Source: Chloroflexota bacterium
Lineage (GTDB): Bacteria > Chloroflexota > Dehalococcoidia > SHYB01
Reading direction: 5' to 3'
Assembly (NCBI GenBank): GCA_016875535.1
Contig: VGPF01000027.1
Span: forward strand, 1 to 32,987
Length of the DNA: 32,987 nucleotides
Positions 7,848 through 15,479 of the stretch are shown one piece after another. How positions within the stretch are numbered: position 1 is the stretch's first letter; each line of letters opens with the position of its first letter. The position numbers and the translations under genes were made by a program. A model generated the notes under the pieces. It was not told the DNA's origin, made no database searches, and was given only the letters and a program-made list of their open reading frames with translations.

Positions 7848-7853
7848 TATAAT
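7848..7853 (+). promoter_or_regulatory. Perfect TATAAT -10 box before the acyl-CoA dehydrogenase
   Basis: TATAAT is 29 bases before the GTG start at 7883. No -35 match is present at the proper distance; instead the palindrome at 7826-7837 covers that position. Confidence 0.45.
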
Positions 7854-7882
7854 CACGCCCCAAACCACTCGCGAGGCGCCCC

Positions 7883-9067
7883 GTGAATTGGCTCTTCACT
7901 CCTGAGCAAGACAGATTCCGCGCAGAGGTCAAAGCCTTCCTCAAAAAGGAGCTTCCCAAGGACTGGGACGGCTACCCGGAGGGCGACCAGTATTTCGCGG
8001 CGGGCATGGCCTGGACCCAGTCCCTCGTGAAAAAGTTCGTCGCCAACGGCTGGTTCACCATGGCCTGGCCCAAGGAATACGGCGGCGCGGAGCGCAGCGT
8101 CCTTGAGCAGGTCATCTTCAAAGAGGAGATGTCCTACAACTGCATCCCAATGACGGCCATCGGCGGCGCAGGCGTCGCCTGGGTCGGCCCCGCCTTAATG
8201 CAGGCCGGCACCCCGGAGCAGAAGAAAGAGCACCTGCCGCCTATCTCCAGCGGCGAAAAGTACTGGTGCACCGGCTATAGCGAGCCCAACACCGGCTCCG
8301 ACCTCGCTTCCCTGGAGACCCGCGCCGTCCGCGATGGCGATGACTACATTGTCAACGGCAGCAAGATTTGGACGAGCTCGGCGCACGTCTCCGATTGGTG
8401 CTGGCTCGCCGTTCGCACCGATTTTGCCGCCCCTAAGCACAAGGGCATCAGCCTCCTCATGGCCGATATGAAATCACCCGGCGTCCGCATCCGGCCCATC
8501 GAAGATATGGCAGGCCATCACCTCTTCAACCAGGTCTACTTCGATGATGTGCGCGTCCCCGTCCGCTACCGCGTCGGCGATGAGAACAAAGGCTGGTACG
8601 TCCTCGCCATGGCCCTGGACTTCGAGCGCTCCGGCATCTGGGGTGCGGCGGGCAACCTCCGTCGCGTTCACGATCTCCAGCGCTTCCTCGGCCAGGAAGA
8701 ATGGAAGCGCGTCTCTCCCTTCCGCAAGGCCGTCCTTCGCAACCAGCTCGCCGAGCACGATATCGAAGCCCGCATCGGCCGCAACCTCTGCTATCGGATC
8801 GGCTGGATGCAAAGCAAGGGCATGATCCCCAACGCGGAGACCTCTATCACCAAGGTCTTCCTCAACGAGTCCACCCAGCGCCTCTCCGCCGTCGGCATGA
8901 CCATCTTGGGCCTCTGGGGCCATTGTGAACCCGGCTCAAGGTGGGCGCCGCTCCAAGGCAGGATCGAGCGGACCTACATCAAGGATAGATCGGCGACCAT
9001 CGGCGGCGGGACGTCGGAAGTCCAGAGGAACGTCATCGCGGGACGCGGCCTCGGCCTTCCGCGCTAG
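7883..9067 (+). CDS. Acyl-CoA dehydrogenase
   Basis: A 394-residue FAD enzyme that would introduce a double bond into an acyl-CoA. The order is an N-terminal helical domain (to about 125), a beta domain with the signature YSEPNTGSDLAS (132-143) and WTSSA, and a C-terminal helical domain. Glu248 in LDFERSG occupies the place of the catalytic base in isovaleryl-type dehydrogenases; this is by motif comparison only. The C-terminal RSATIGGGTSEVQRNVIA is the usual FAD/dimer contact. GTG start preceded by GAGG. Converges with the crotonase gene, leaving one base between the stops. Substrate length unknown. Confidence 0.93.
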   Translation: MNWLFTPEQDRFRAEVKAFLKKELPKDWDGYPEGDQYFAAGMAWTQSLVKKFVANGWFTMAWPKEYGGAERSVLEQVIFKEEMSYNCIPMTAIGGAGVAWVGPALMQAGTPEQKKEHLPPISSGEKYWCTGYSEPNTGSDLASLETRAVRDGDDYIVNGSKIWTSSAHVSDWCWLAVRTDFAAPKHKGISLLMADMKSPGVRIRPIEDMAGHHLFNQVYFDDVRVPVRYRVGDENKGWYVLAMALDFERSGIWGAAGNLRRVHDLQRFLGQEEWKRVSPFRKAVLRNQLAEHDIEARIGRNLCYRIGWMQSKGMIPNAETSITKVFLNESTQRLSAVGMTILGLWGHCEPGSRWAPLQGRIERTYIKDRSATIGGGTSEVQRNVIAGRGLGLPR

Positions 9068-9068
9068 C

Positions 9069-9884
9069 CTACCGGTTCCGGTAGTTGCCCTTCCGCTTTT
9101 GGGCAAAGGCCAGCGCCGCCTCTTTCTTGTCCTCGCAGATCGCCGTGAGCGATTCAACAGCCGCGCAGTAATGGTGCGTGCTCACCACTTCCTGCCAGAT
9201 GCGCTGGTTCAGCGCAGACTTCGTCCACCTGATCGCCATCGGCGCCCCTTCAACCAGCTCCTTCGCCAGCTCCAGCGCCTTCGGCATCACCTGGCCCTGC
9301 GGCACAACGTGGTTCACCAGGCCGTACTTCAGCGCCTCGTGCGCCTTCAGCAGGCGGCCCGTCATCAGCATCTCCTTCGCCCGGTTCATGCCAATGAGGA
9401 AGGGCCACATCAGCGCGCCGCCGTCCCCCGCCACAAGCCCCATCCGCACATGCGTGTCGCCGATGCGCGCCGTCTCCGCCATGATGGTGATGTCGCACAT
9501 CAGCGCCAGCGTCGCCCCGAATCCTGCGGCATCGCCGTTGATCGCCGCGATGGTGGGCACTTCGCAGTTCAAGTAGTCATGGATGATCCACTTGCCCCCG
9601 CGCAGGATCCCGCCGATCGTCTTCGGCGGCTCGTTTACCTCTGCCGCCTTCGCCATCACCTTCACATCCCCGCCTGCGCTGAACGCCCGCTCCCCCGCGC
9701 CGGTCAGGATGACGCAGCGCACGCGCTCGTCATGGTTGAACGCGATAAGGATCTCTTCGAGCCCTTGGTGGATCGCCGGGTTCGTGGCGTTCATCCGCTC
9801 AGGCCGGTTGATGGTGATCGTGGCGATATGGTCCTCCACCTTCACCAGGAGGTCCACCTCCGCGTAGCGTGAATAGTCGTTCAT
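9069..9884 (-). CDS. Crotonase-family protein lacking both hydratase glutamates
   Basis: A 271-residue crotonase-fold protein. The oxyanion-hole segments are present: AFSAGGDVK (68-75) and INGDAAGFGATLALMCD. In classical enoyl-CoA hydratase two Glu residues do the chemistry; aligned by motif, they are Thr125 and His145 here (GDTHVRMG). A following VAGDGGALMWP supplies Asp154. The His and AGDG arrangement recalls hydrolase-like crotonases such as 6-oxocamphor hydrolase, so C-C or thioester hydrolysis is as likely as hydration. It starts seven bases after the UGSC-family stop codon, so the two are almost surely cotranscribed. Confidence 0.88.
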   Translation of the reverse strand: MNDYSRYAEVDLLVKVEDHIATITINRPERMNATNPAIHQGLEEILIAFNHDERVRCVILTGAGERAFSAGGDVKVMAKAAEVNEPPKTIGGILRGGKWIIHDYLNCEVPTIAAINGDAAGFGATLALMCDITIMAETARIGDTHVRMGLVAGDGGALMWPFLIGMNRAKEMLMTGRLLKAHEALKYGLVNHVVPQGQVMPKALELAKELVEGAPMAIRWTKSALNQRIWQEVVSTHHYCAAVESLTAICEDKKEAALAFAQKRKGNYRNR

Positions 9885-9891
9885 CGCCGCC

Positions 9892-11595
9892 TCATCGCGG
9901 TCGCTTCACCTGACGGCTGATGGAGAGCGTCCCGCCGAAGTGGTACAGACTCCGCCCGGCGTCCGCCCCCACGACGAAGATATCGAAGTCCTCAGAGTTG
10001 CGGAACATTGAAATCTCGGTCTCCGGGTAATCCCACAGCCACTGCATATGGGGATTTGCGACCTCGAAAGCCTGCCTGGGCTTGGCCAGCATGAGGCTGC
10101 GGAAGGACATCCGCGAGCCGTTGTACAGGGCCTCCTTCAACCGCTGGAGGCTCCAGCCCGCGTTGCGGAAGACCGTGGCATGGTCAGGGCAGAGAAGGAT
10201 GAGATTCTGCCGCTCGCCGTGCATCGGTCCCGTGGCGTCGGGGCTGCTGATGAGCCAATTTCCTGAGCCCGTCTGCGCGCCGTTCTTGATGGCGGAGCAG
10301 AACGATTCCACCAGCAGCTCCGGATCGTGGTTCTGGAAATCAAAGAGCTCGCAGACCCCGTACGGCACGTTCACCGTCACCGTCGTGGCGCTTCGGTCAT
10401 ACCCCTTGGAGACCCGGTACGGCTCCCACGGGTTCGCCGCCTCGTTCTCCGCCACGCAGGCGCTGAACTTCATGGCGCTGCCGATCGTGTCCATATCGCT
10501 CACGCCCGGGTATGAATGGCCCACGTTCATCATGATGAGCCGGAGGGCCCTGCCGATGCTCACGTTGACTTGAGAGATTGAGCCTGGGCCCAACGCGCAG
10601 ACCCCGTGGTTCATCCCGATCTCCTGCGCCATCGGCCCGCTCACCATCACCACCGGCGCCTGCGGTCCCGTGGACATCGCGAAGCCCCGCAGCCCGATCC
10701 GCGGCTCCAAGATGCACTCCATCATCGCGAGGATGATCGGCATCGTCGCTGGCTTGCACCCCGCCATCACCGCATTGGCCGCGATCTTCTCCACCGTCCC
10801 TATCCCGAATCCCGGCTCAAAGAGGCCGACGACCTCGTCGCCTTTGCGGCCCGAGGCGGCGATCATCGCCTCCACCTTCGCCCGCGTCGGCGGCACTAGC
10901 GGCATGCCGTCGCTCCACCCTGCGCGGATGAAGGCCGTTTGCATCTCATCAAAGCAGGCCAGCAGGTCGCCGGCCGTGTAAACAAGCTCAGGCTCCGTCG
11001 CAAGGGTGACGTGCTTGACGCTCGGGAGCCTGCCCAGAAGCTCTTGCTTGTGGGTCAATGCCGCGATGATTTGCGGGAGCGCCGCGTCCACCATGGCATG
11101 GATCCGCCCGGGGTCCTGATTAGTGAACGGATACGGCACCTCCGCGATGGGCGCTTCGGGGCAGCCGTAGACATTCGCGCTCCAGTGCGCGTCTTCCACA
11201 AAGCCCTTCGCCGTCCACGCGACCGTCGCGACGCCTCGCTTCTCCAATTCGCTCATGTCACGCACGAGCGCTGAGGTGCAGTTCCCTCAGTCGGCGGTTG
11301 CCCCCACCACTGCCGCGCAATCCTTCGCCATGCTGTCGAACTGCGCATTGGAGGCACGACGAGCAAAGGTTCCGTGCTCGCCGAAATACTCGCGGAACTT
11401 GGACGTGGGATAGAGGCGCTGAAGCAATTCCTTGGTGCGCGTAAGCCCAATTTCCCCACCCGCCTTCGAGTTCCAGAACAGTCCGATCGTCTTCCCCTCT
11501 AAGGTCTGTGGCCGCGCCGCTGGCGGGAAGCGATTGGCCCGCGGCGTCGCTGCCTGAGCCAGTGCGATTGGGTTTACGATGCGAAGTTCAGCCAT
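9892..11595 (-). CDS. UGSC-family protein, probable selenoprotein (Sec103 encoded by TGA)
   Basis: Reading from ATG 11595 (AAGGAG at 11601-11606), the frame runs 102 codons to TGA at 11287-11289 and then stays open in the same frame to a TGA at 9892-9894, 567 residues in all. Across the first TGA the protein reads VVGATAD-U-GNCTSALVRD. This matches the motif of the UGSC family, a group known as (seleno)proteins with Sec-Gly-Ser-Cys; here Ser is Asn (U103, C106). An SECIS-like hairpin follows at 11250-11270. No ribosome site precedes the GTG at 11265, so internal initiation is a poor alternative. The UGSC domain covers about residues 30-185; a C-terminal domain of unknown role (about 210-567) contains GWSDGMPLVPPTRAKVE and GHSYPGVSDMDTIG. 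It is probably a cytoplasmic redox or thiol enzyme, function unknown, cotranscribed with a crotonase. Confidence 0.82.
11250..11270 (-). promoter_or_regulatory. SECIS-like hairpin after the in-frame TGA
   Basis: On the minus strand CGCTCGTG and CATGAGCG form an eight-pair stem (one G-U) around the loop CGTGA. Counting the T of the TGA as 1, the stem covers 20-27 and 33-40 and the loop 28-32. Known bacterial SECIS elements have an apical loop at about this distance, with a G among the first loop bases; here G is second. A competing five-pair stem TGAGG/CCTCA starts at the TGA itself. Confidence 0.55.
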
Positions 11596-11814
11596 AACCA
11601 CTCCTTTGGCGCCTGCCCAACTTTATCTTGGTAAGTATCTACCCTATTGCAAGCCCTGCATCAACCTACGGTATGGGGGAGAGCGGATACACCAAAACCG
11701 GAACATCTCTGGAGATCCCCAGGATACAGTCTCGACAAAGCCCTAGAGACGTGGCATGCTTCGCCAGTCAGAGGGCCGAGACGAAACGCAGAGGCCCGGC
11801 GGAAGGGAGCCAAG

Positions 11815-12612
11815 ATGCCAGTCTCCAGAGAACAATTGAAAAAAGTCTGGACTCTTCCCAGCAAGGGCTCCTTCCTGCCGCCCAACGAGGCGCACCACCT
11901 CTGTCCCGGCTGTGGAGAGCCCGCCGCCTATCGCCTCATCGCCGAGCTTCTCGACGAGATGAACCTGCGCGAGCGCTCCATCTACGTAGCTGGCATCGGC
12001 TGCTACAACGGCATGGGCAGCTACCTCAACGTGGACCAGATGAAGGCCCTTCACGGGCGCGCCCCGTCTGTGGCTACCGGCGTCAAGCGCACGCTTCCTG
12101 ACCGCTTCGTCTTCACCATCCAGGGTGACGGCGACCTCGTCAGCGAAGGCCTATCCGAAGCCCTCCACTGCGCCGCCAGGGGCGAAAAGTTCACCACCAT
12201 CCTCGTCAACAACACCGTGAACGGCGAGACGGGCGGCCACATGACGGCAACCACCCTCGTCGGTCAGAAGACCAAGAGCACCCTCCAGGGTCGTGATGCC
12301 GCAGTTCACGGCAGTCCAGTGAAAACAGCTGAGCTGATTGCCCAGCTGGATGGTACCGCCTACTCTGCCCGCGGCTCGGTCCACAGCCCCGTCGCCATCA
12401 ATCGCACCAAGCGCATGATTCGCCGCGCCTTTGAGGCCCAAGAGCAGAAGCTAGGCTTCAGCTTCGTTGAGATTCTCACCATGTGCCCAACAGGTTGGTT
12501 TATGGAGACTTGGGAGGCGCCCAAGTACATGGAAGATGTCATGACCAAATACTTCACCCTCGGTGAATGTAAAGTCCATCCCATGCTTGCCGAAACCGGC
12601 CCCCTCTCATAA
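11815..12612 (+). CDS. ThDP-binding beta subunit of a 2-oxoacid:ferredoxin oxidoreductase type (orphan)
   Basis: A 265-residue protein resembling the beta subunit of 2-oxoglutarate or 2-oxoisovalerate:ferredoxin oxidoreductases. CPGCGE (30-35) and GIGCYN with Cys63 recall the cluster-binding and ThDP entrance region; GDGDLVSEGLSE (from 104) and VNNT (131-134) form the ThDP-Mg motif. These enzymes cleave 2-oxoacids to acyl-CoA and pass electrons to ferredoxin, but need an alpha/gamma partner, and none is adjacent. ATG 11815 follows GGAAGGGAG. It is divergent from the UGSC gene, which makes shared control possible. The partner may be encoded elsewhere, or the protein may act with something else. 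Confidence 0.8.
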   Translation: MPVSREQLKKVWTLPSKGSFLPPNEAHHLCPGCGEPAAYRLIAELLDEMNLRERSIYVAGIGCYNGMGSYLNVDQMKALHGRAPSVATGVKRTLPDRFVFTIQGDGDLVSEGLSEALHCAARGEKFTTILVNNTVNGETGGHMTATTLVGQKTKSTLQGRDAAVHGSPVKTAELIAQLDGTAYSARGSVHSPVAINRTKRMIRRAFEAQEQKLGFSFVEILTMCPTGWFMETWEAPKYMEDVMTKYFTLGECKVHPMLAETGPLS

Positions 12613-12684
12613 GGTCCCTGCTCTTGCGCCGCAGCCCCTGCTCCAGGAGGAACCTTCAGCCTGGGTCCTCTCTATACGCACACC

Positions 12685-12690
12685 TTGACA
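12685..12690 (+). promoter_or_regulatory. Consensus TTGACA before the solute-binding protein
   Basis: A perfect -35 hexamer lies 70 bases before the ATG at 12761. At 17 bases the -10 position reads GAACAT, a poor match; TATACG comes at 22 bases. TATACGC also occurs at 12673, so the -35 is flanked by two copies 40 bases apart. The promoter assignment is tentative. Confidence 0.3.
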
Positions 12691-12760
12691 CATATCTGAT
12701 GAATCGTGAACATATACGCGACTATTGTCCCTTGAGTAGTGAGTCCACAAGGAGGATCTG

Positions 12761-14488
12761 ATGATGGTCTCGAAACGCTCCGTCTTTGCGATAGCAGCCT
12801 GCCTCATGACCTTCGTCCTCGTCCTAACCGCATGCGGCGGTGATGACGAAGAGCCCACCGCTACAAAAGCGCCTGTAGCCCCAACCGCCACAAGCGGGCC
12901 TGCCGCCACGGCGACTGCCGCCCCCACGGCCACTCGAGTGCAGCCTACGGCTACCGCCACCCCGGTACCCCCAACGCCAACCCCGGCGCCGCGCCTCGGA
13001 GGCACCCTGACCACCCGCCTGCCCACCGACCCGGTTAACTGGGACCCACACATCCGCCGCTCGAACGATACCTTCGTTCGCAGCCAGCCCCTCATCAGCA
13101 ACCTCATTCGCTATGGCGCCAATAACGAAAAGGCCATCGAGCTTGATCTTGCTGAGAGCTACCAGCAGAGCGCCGATGGCACCACCTGGACCTTTAAGAT
13201 TCGCCAGAACGTCAAATGGCATGACGGCAGGCCGCTTACTACCGACGACGTTGTCTACAGCCTCCTTCGCATGGCCAAGAGACAGCCGGCCTTTGTGCCT
13301 CTCCTCAGCGGCGTCTTTGCGACTGTGGACACCGTCACATCGCCTGACCCTTCCACCGTCGTCGTCAAGCTCACCGCGCCCACCCTCGTCTTCTCCAGCG
13401 GCCTCCTAAGCACCCATGCCGTCGTGCTTCCCAAGCACATCGGCGAAAACTTCGATAAAACGCCCATCGGCTCGGGCCCCTTCAAGCTGGAGAGCATCAA
13501 AGCCTCCAACGTGACCTCCTTCGTAAAAAACGCCGATTACTTCTTCAAGGGAATGCCCTACCTGGATCAGATTGACTACTTCACCATCGCGGATAACGCC
13601 GCCGCCCTCGCCGCCTTCGAGACCGGCCGCCTCCACTGGAGCGGCAACTCACCGGACATCATCAATCCGTCGAACGAATCTCGCATCAAGCAGATCCCCG
13701 GTGTGCAGATCTACAGACAGGCCTCAGGCATCTTTATCAGCTTCTTGAACACCATAGTCCCCGCGTTCAACGATGCCCGGGTCAGAAAGGCCATTCATCT
13801 CGCCTATGACCGGCCCGAGTTCGTTGCCGTTGCCCTCTTCGGTAATGGCAATCCGTACGTGATGGACGCCCTACCCTCAACCACGATATGGGGCGCGCCT
13901 GAAGACTACGTGAAAACGCTTCCCGGCTGGCGCTCGCCCAAGTCCGTAGACACTAACGAGGCCAAGGCCCTGATGGAGGCCGCAGGCTACAACAATAACA
14001 ACCGCCTCAAGCTCTCCATGCTGACCATCGGCGCCCTTTTCGGCGAGCAGGCCGCCGTCGCAGCGACCCAGCTGCGCGCAGTCTACATTGACGCCACTGT
14101 GGAAGCCATTGATGCCGCCACAAGCACTCAACGACAGCAGGCCGGCAACTTCCAGATCGCCTTCTTAGCCGCCTCCGGCACCATTGACGACCCGGTTGGC
14201 GCCCATGCGCGGTTCTTCATCCCGGGAGCTGTAGGCAACTACTCCAAGCACAACATCCCCGAATTCAACAAGGCGTACGAAGAGCAGGATCGCCTGACCG
14301 ACCAGGCCGCGCGCGTGAGAAAGGTCCGTGAGATGGCCCTTGTCGCCCTCGATAATGCCTGGTGGACCTACGTCAGCGAGCGCAATCGCATCCACGCCGT
14401 TCTGCGCCAGGTGCGCAACATGCCTCCCGGCGCCCTCGGCACCAACGCCAACATGTTCCGCTTCGAGCAGGTCTGGCTGCAGCCCTAG
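12761..14488 (+). CDS. Family 5 solute-binding lipoprotein (peptide/nickel/opine type ABC importer)
   Basis: A 575-residue exported lipoprotein. The signal peptide ends in a lipobox LTAC with Cys25 as the lipid anchor. Residues 32-77 are a Pro/Thr/Ala-rich linker. The remainder is an SBP_bac_5 fold: GGTLTTRLPTDPVNWDPH, WTFKIRQNVKWHDGRPLTTD and later NDARVRKAIHLAYDR. It would capture oligopeptides or other amphipathic organic solutes at the outer face and hand them to a permease. No permease or ATPase gene is in the window, so it is an orphan binding protein. AAGGAGG precedes the ATG. Transcription is closed by a strong hairpin at 14508-14549. Confidence 0.93.
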   Translation: MMVSKRSVFAIAACLMTFVLVLTACGGDDEEPTATKAPVAPTATSGPAATATAAPTATRVQPTATATPVPPTPTPAPRLGGTLTTRLPTDPVNWDPHIRRSNDTFVRSQPLISNLIRYGANNEKAIELDLAESYQQSADGTTWTFKIRQNVKWHDGRPLTTDDVVYSLLRMAKRQPAFVPLLSGVFATVDTVTSPDPSTVVVKLTAPTLVFSSGLLSTHAVVLPKHIGENFDKTPIGSGPFKLESIKASNVTSFVKNADYFFKGMPYLDQIDYFTIADNAAALAAFETGRLHWSGNSPDIINPSNESRIKQIPGVQIYRQASGIFISFLNTIVPAFNDARVRKAIHLAYDRPEFVAVALFGNGNPYVMDALPSTTIWGAPEDYVKTLPGWRSPKSVDTNEAKALMEAAGYNNNNRLKLSMLTIGALFGEQAAVAATQLRAVYIDATVEAIDAATSTQRQQAGNFQIAFLAASGTIDDPVGAHARFFIPGAVGNYSKHNIPEFNKAYEEQDRLTDQAARVRKVREMALVALDNAWWTYVSERNRIHAVLRQVRNMPPGALGTNANMFRFEQVWLQP

Positions 14489-14507
14489 GTTCGGATTCGG
14501 CATAAAC

Positions 14508-14549
14508 AAAGAGAAGGGGCGGCTGGGTTGCCAGCCGCCCCTTCTCTTT
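14508..14549. terminator. Bidirectional rho-independent terminator
   Basis: The 19-base arms AAAGAGAAGGGGCGGCTGG and its exact complement enclose a GTTG loop. The stem base gives T-rich tails on both strands. It lies between the convergent ends of the solute-binding protein and enoyl-CoA hydratase genes. Confidence 0.85.
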
Positions 14550-14568
14550 CGTTCGCAGATCGCTTCCC

Positions 14569-15369
14569 CTACCGCCCCTGAAACTTCGGCGGCCGCTTCT
14601 CAAAGAAAGCCGTCCGCCCCTCTTTCGCATCCTCGCTCTTCATCAGCCGCATCAACGCCTCAACGTCCTTTGGTAGGCTCTCGCTTAGCGGCCGTCCTGC
14701 GCCGTCTGCCATCCGCGCCTTGATCTCCTTCGTCGCCATCCCCGGCATGGCCCCCAGCTGCTTCGCCACCGATAGGGCCCTCGCCGCAAGCTCCGCATCG
14801 GGCACTGCCGCCGTCGCCAGGCCGATCGCCGCAGCCTCCTTCGCATCCACCTGGCGTCCGCTCAGGGAAATCTCCAGCGTCCGCCCCCTCCCCACCATGT
14901 TGGAAAGCCGCTGCATCCCGCCCCAGCCGGGCAGGATGCCGAGCGTGATTTCCGGGAGACCGAACTTCGCGCTCTCCGCGAAGATCCGCACATCGCACGC
15001 CAGCGCCAGCTCTGCGCCTCCGCCGAAGGCGAATCCGTTCACGGCGGCTACCACAGGCTTCGGAAAGACCTCGATCCGGTCGAAGAGCGTGAGGCCCTTT
15101 TTCGAGTACTCAACATTCTGCGCCTCGGTATGGCGTTGAAACGCAGCCACGTCCGCTCCTGCGGAGAAGAAGCGCGTTGGACCCCCAGTGATGACAACCG
15201 CAAGGATGTTCGCTTCGTGCTCGATGGCAGTCAGGGCATGGTTCAATTCATCCAGGACTGCCGGCGCAACGGCGTTCACCGGTGGATTCGCGAGCGTCAA
15301 TATGGCGATTCGCTCGCTCTCCGTGACGCGCACAGATTTCAACGACTGTACCTTTTCAGCTAAAGACAT
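14569..15369 (-). CDS. Enoyl-CoA hydratase/isomerase (canonical crotonase)
   Basis: A 266-residue crotonase with both catalytic glutamates of the hydratase: Glu120 in GFAFGGGAELALACD and Glu140 in FGLPEITLG. The oxyanion hole is FFSAGADVAAF. It should add water to trans-2-enoyl-CoA to give (3S)-hydroxyacyl-CoA in beta-oxidation. The C-terminal FFEKRPPKFQGR is typical of the superfamily. ATG 15369 follows GGGAGG. It is the last gene of a minus-strand set with the amidohydrolase and ThDP enzyme, 110 bases behind the former. Confidence 0.93.
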   Translation of the reverse strand: MSLAEKVQSLKSVRVTESERIAILTLANPPVNAVAPAVLDELNHALTAIEHEANILAVVITGGPTRFFSAGADVAAFQRHTEAQNVEYSKKGLTLFDRIEVFPKPVVAAVNGFAFGGGAELALACDVRIFAESAKFGLPEITLGILPGWGGMQRLSNMVGRGRTLEISLSGRQVDAKEAAAIGLATAAVPDAELAARALSVAKQLGAMPGMATKEIKARMADGAGRPLSESLPKDVEALMRLMKSEDAKEGRTAFFEKRPPKFQGR

Positions 15370-15479
15370 TGGGACCTCCCTGGGGGATGCCCAGCCAGCC
15401 TATGGATAGAGCCCGCCGATGTCAACCCGGCCCCAGGGGAGGCAAAAGTGCCGCAGGTGCCCTCATAGAGAATCCGCAG

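Noticed and set aside
11287-11289. Reading the TGA as a plain nonsense mutation and calling two separate genes
   Set aside because: Both sides are well preserved, the codon falls in the family's redox motif, no internal ribosome site exists, and a SECIS-like hairpin follows. It stays possible until selenocysteine genes are found.
12854-12990. Repeats in the solute-binding and YHYH genes (also 19230-19515) as a repeat array
   Set aside because: They encode Pro/Thr/Ala linkers of lipoproteins; the DNA period is irregular and there are no spacers.
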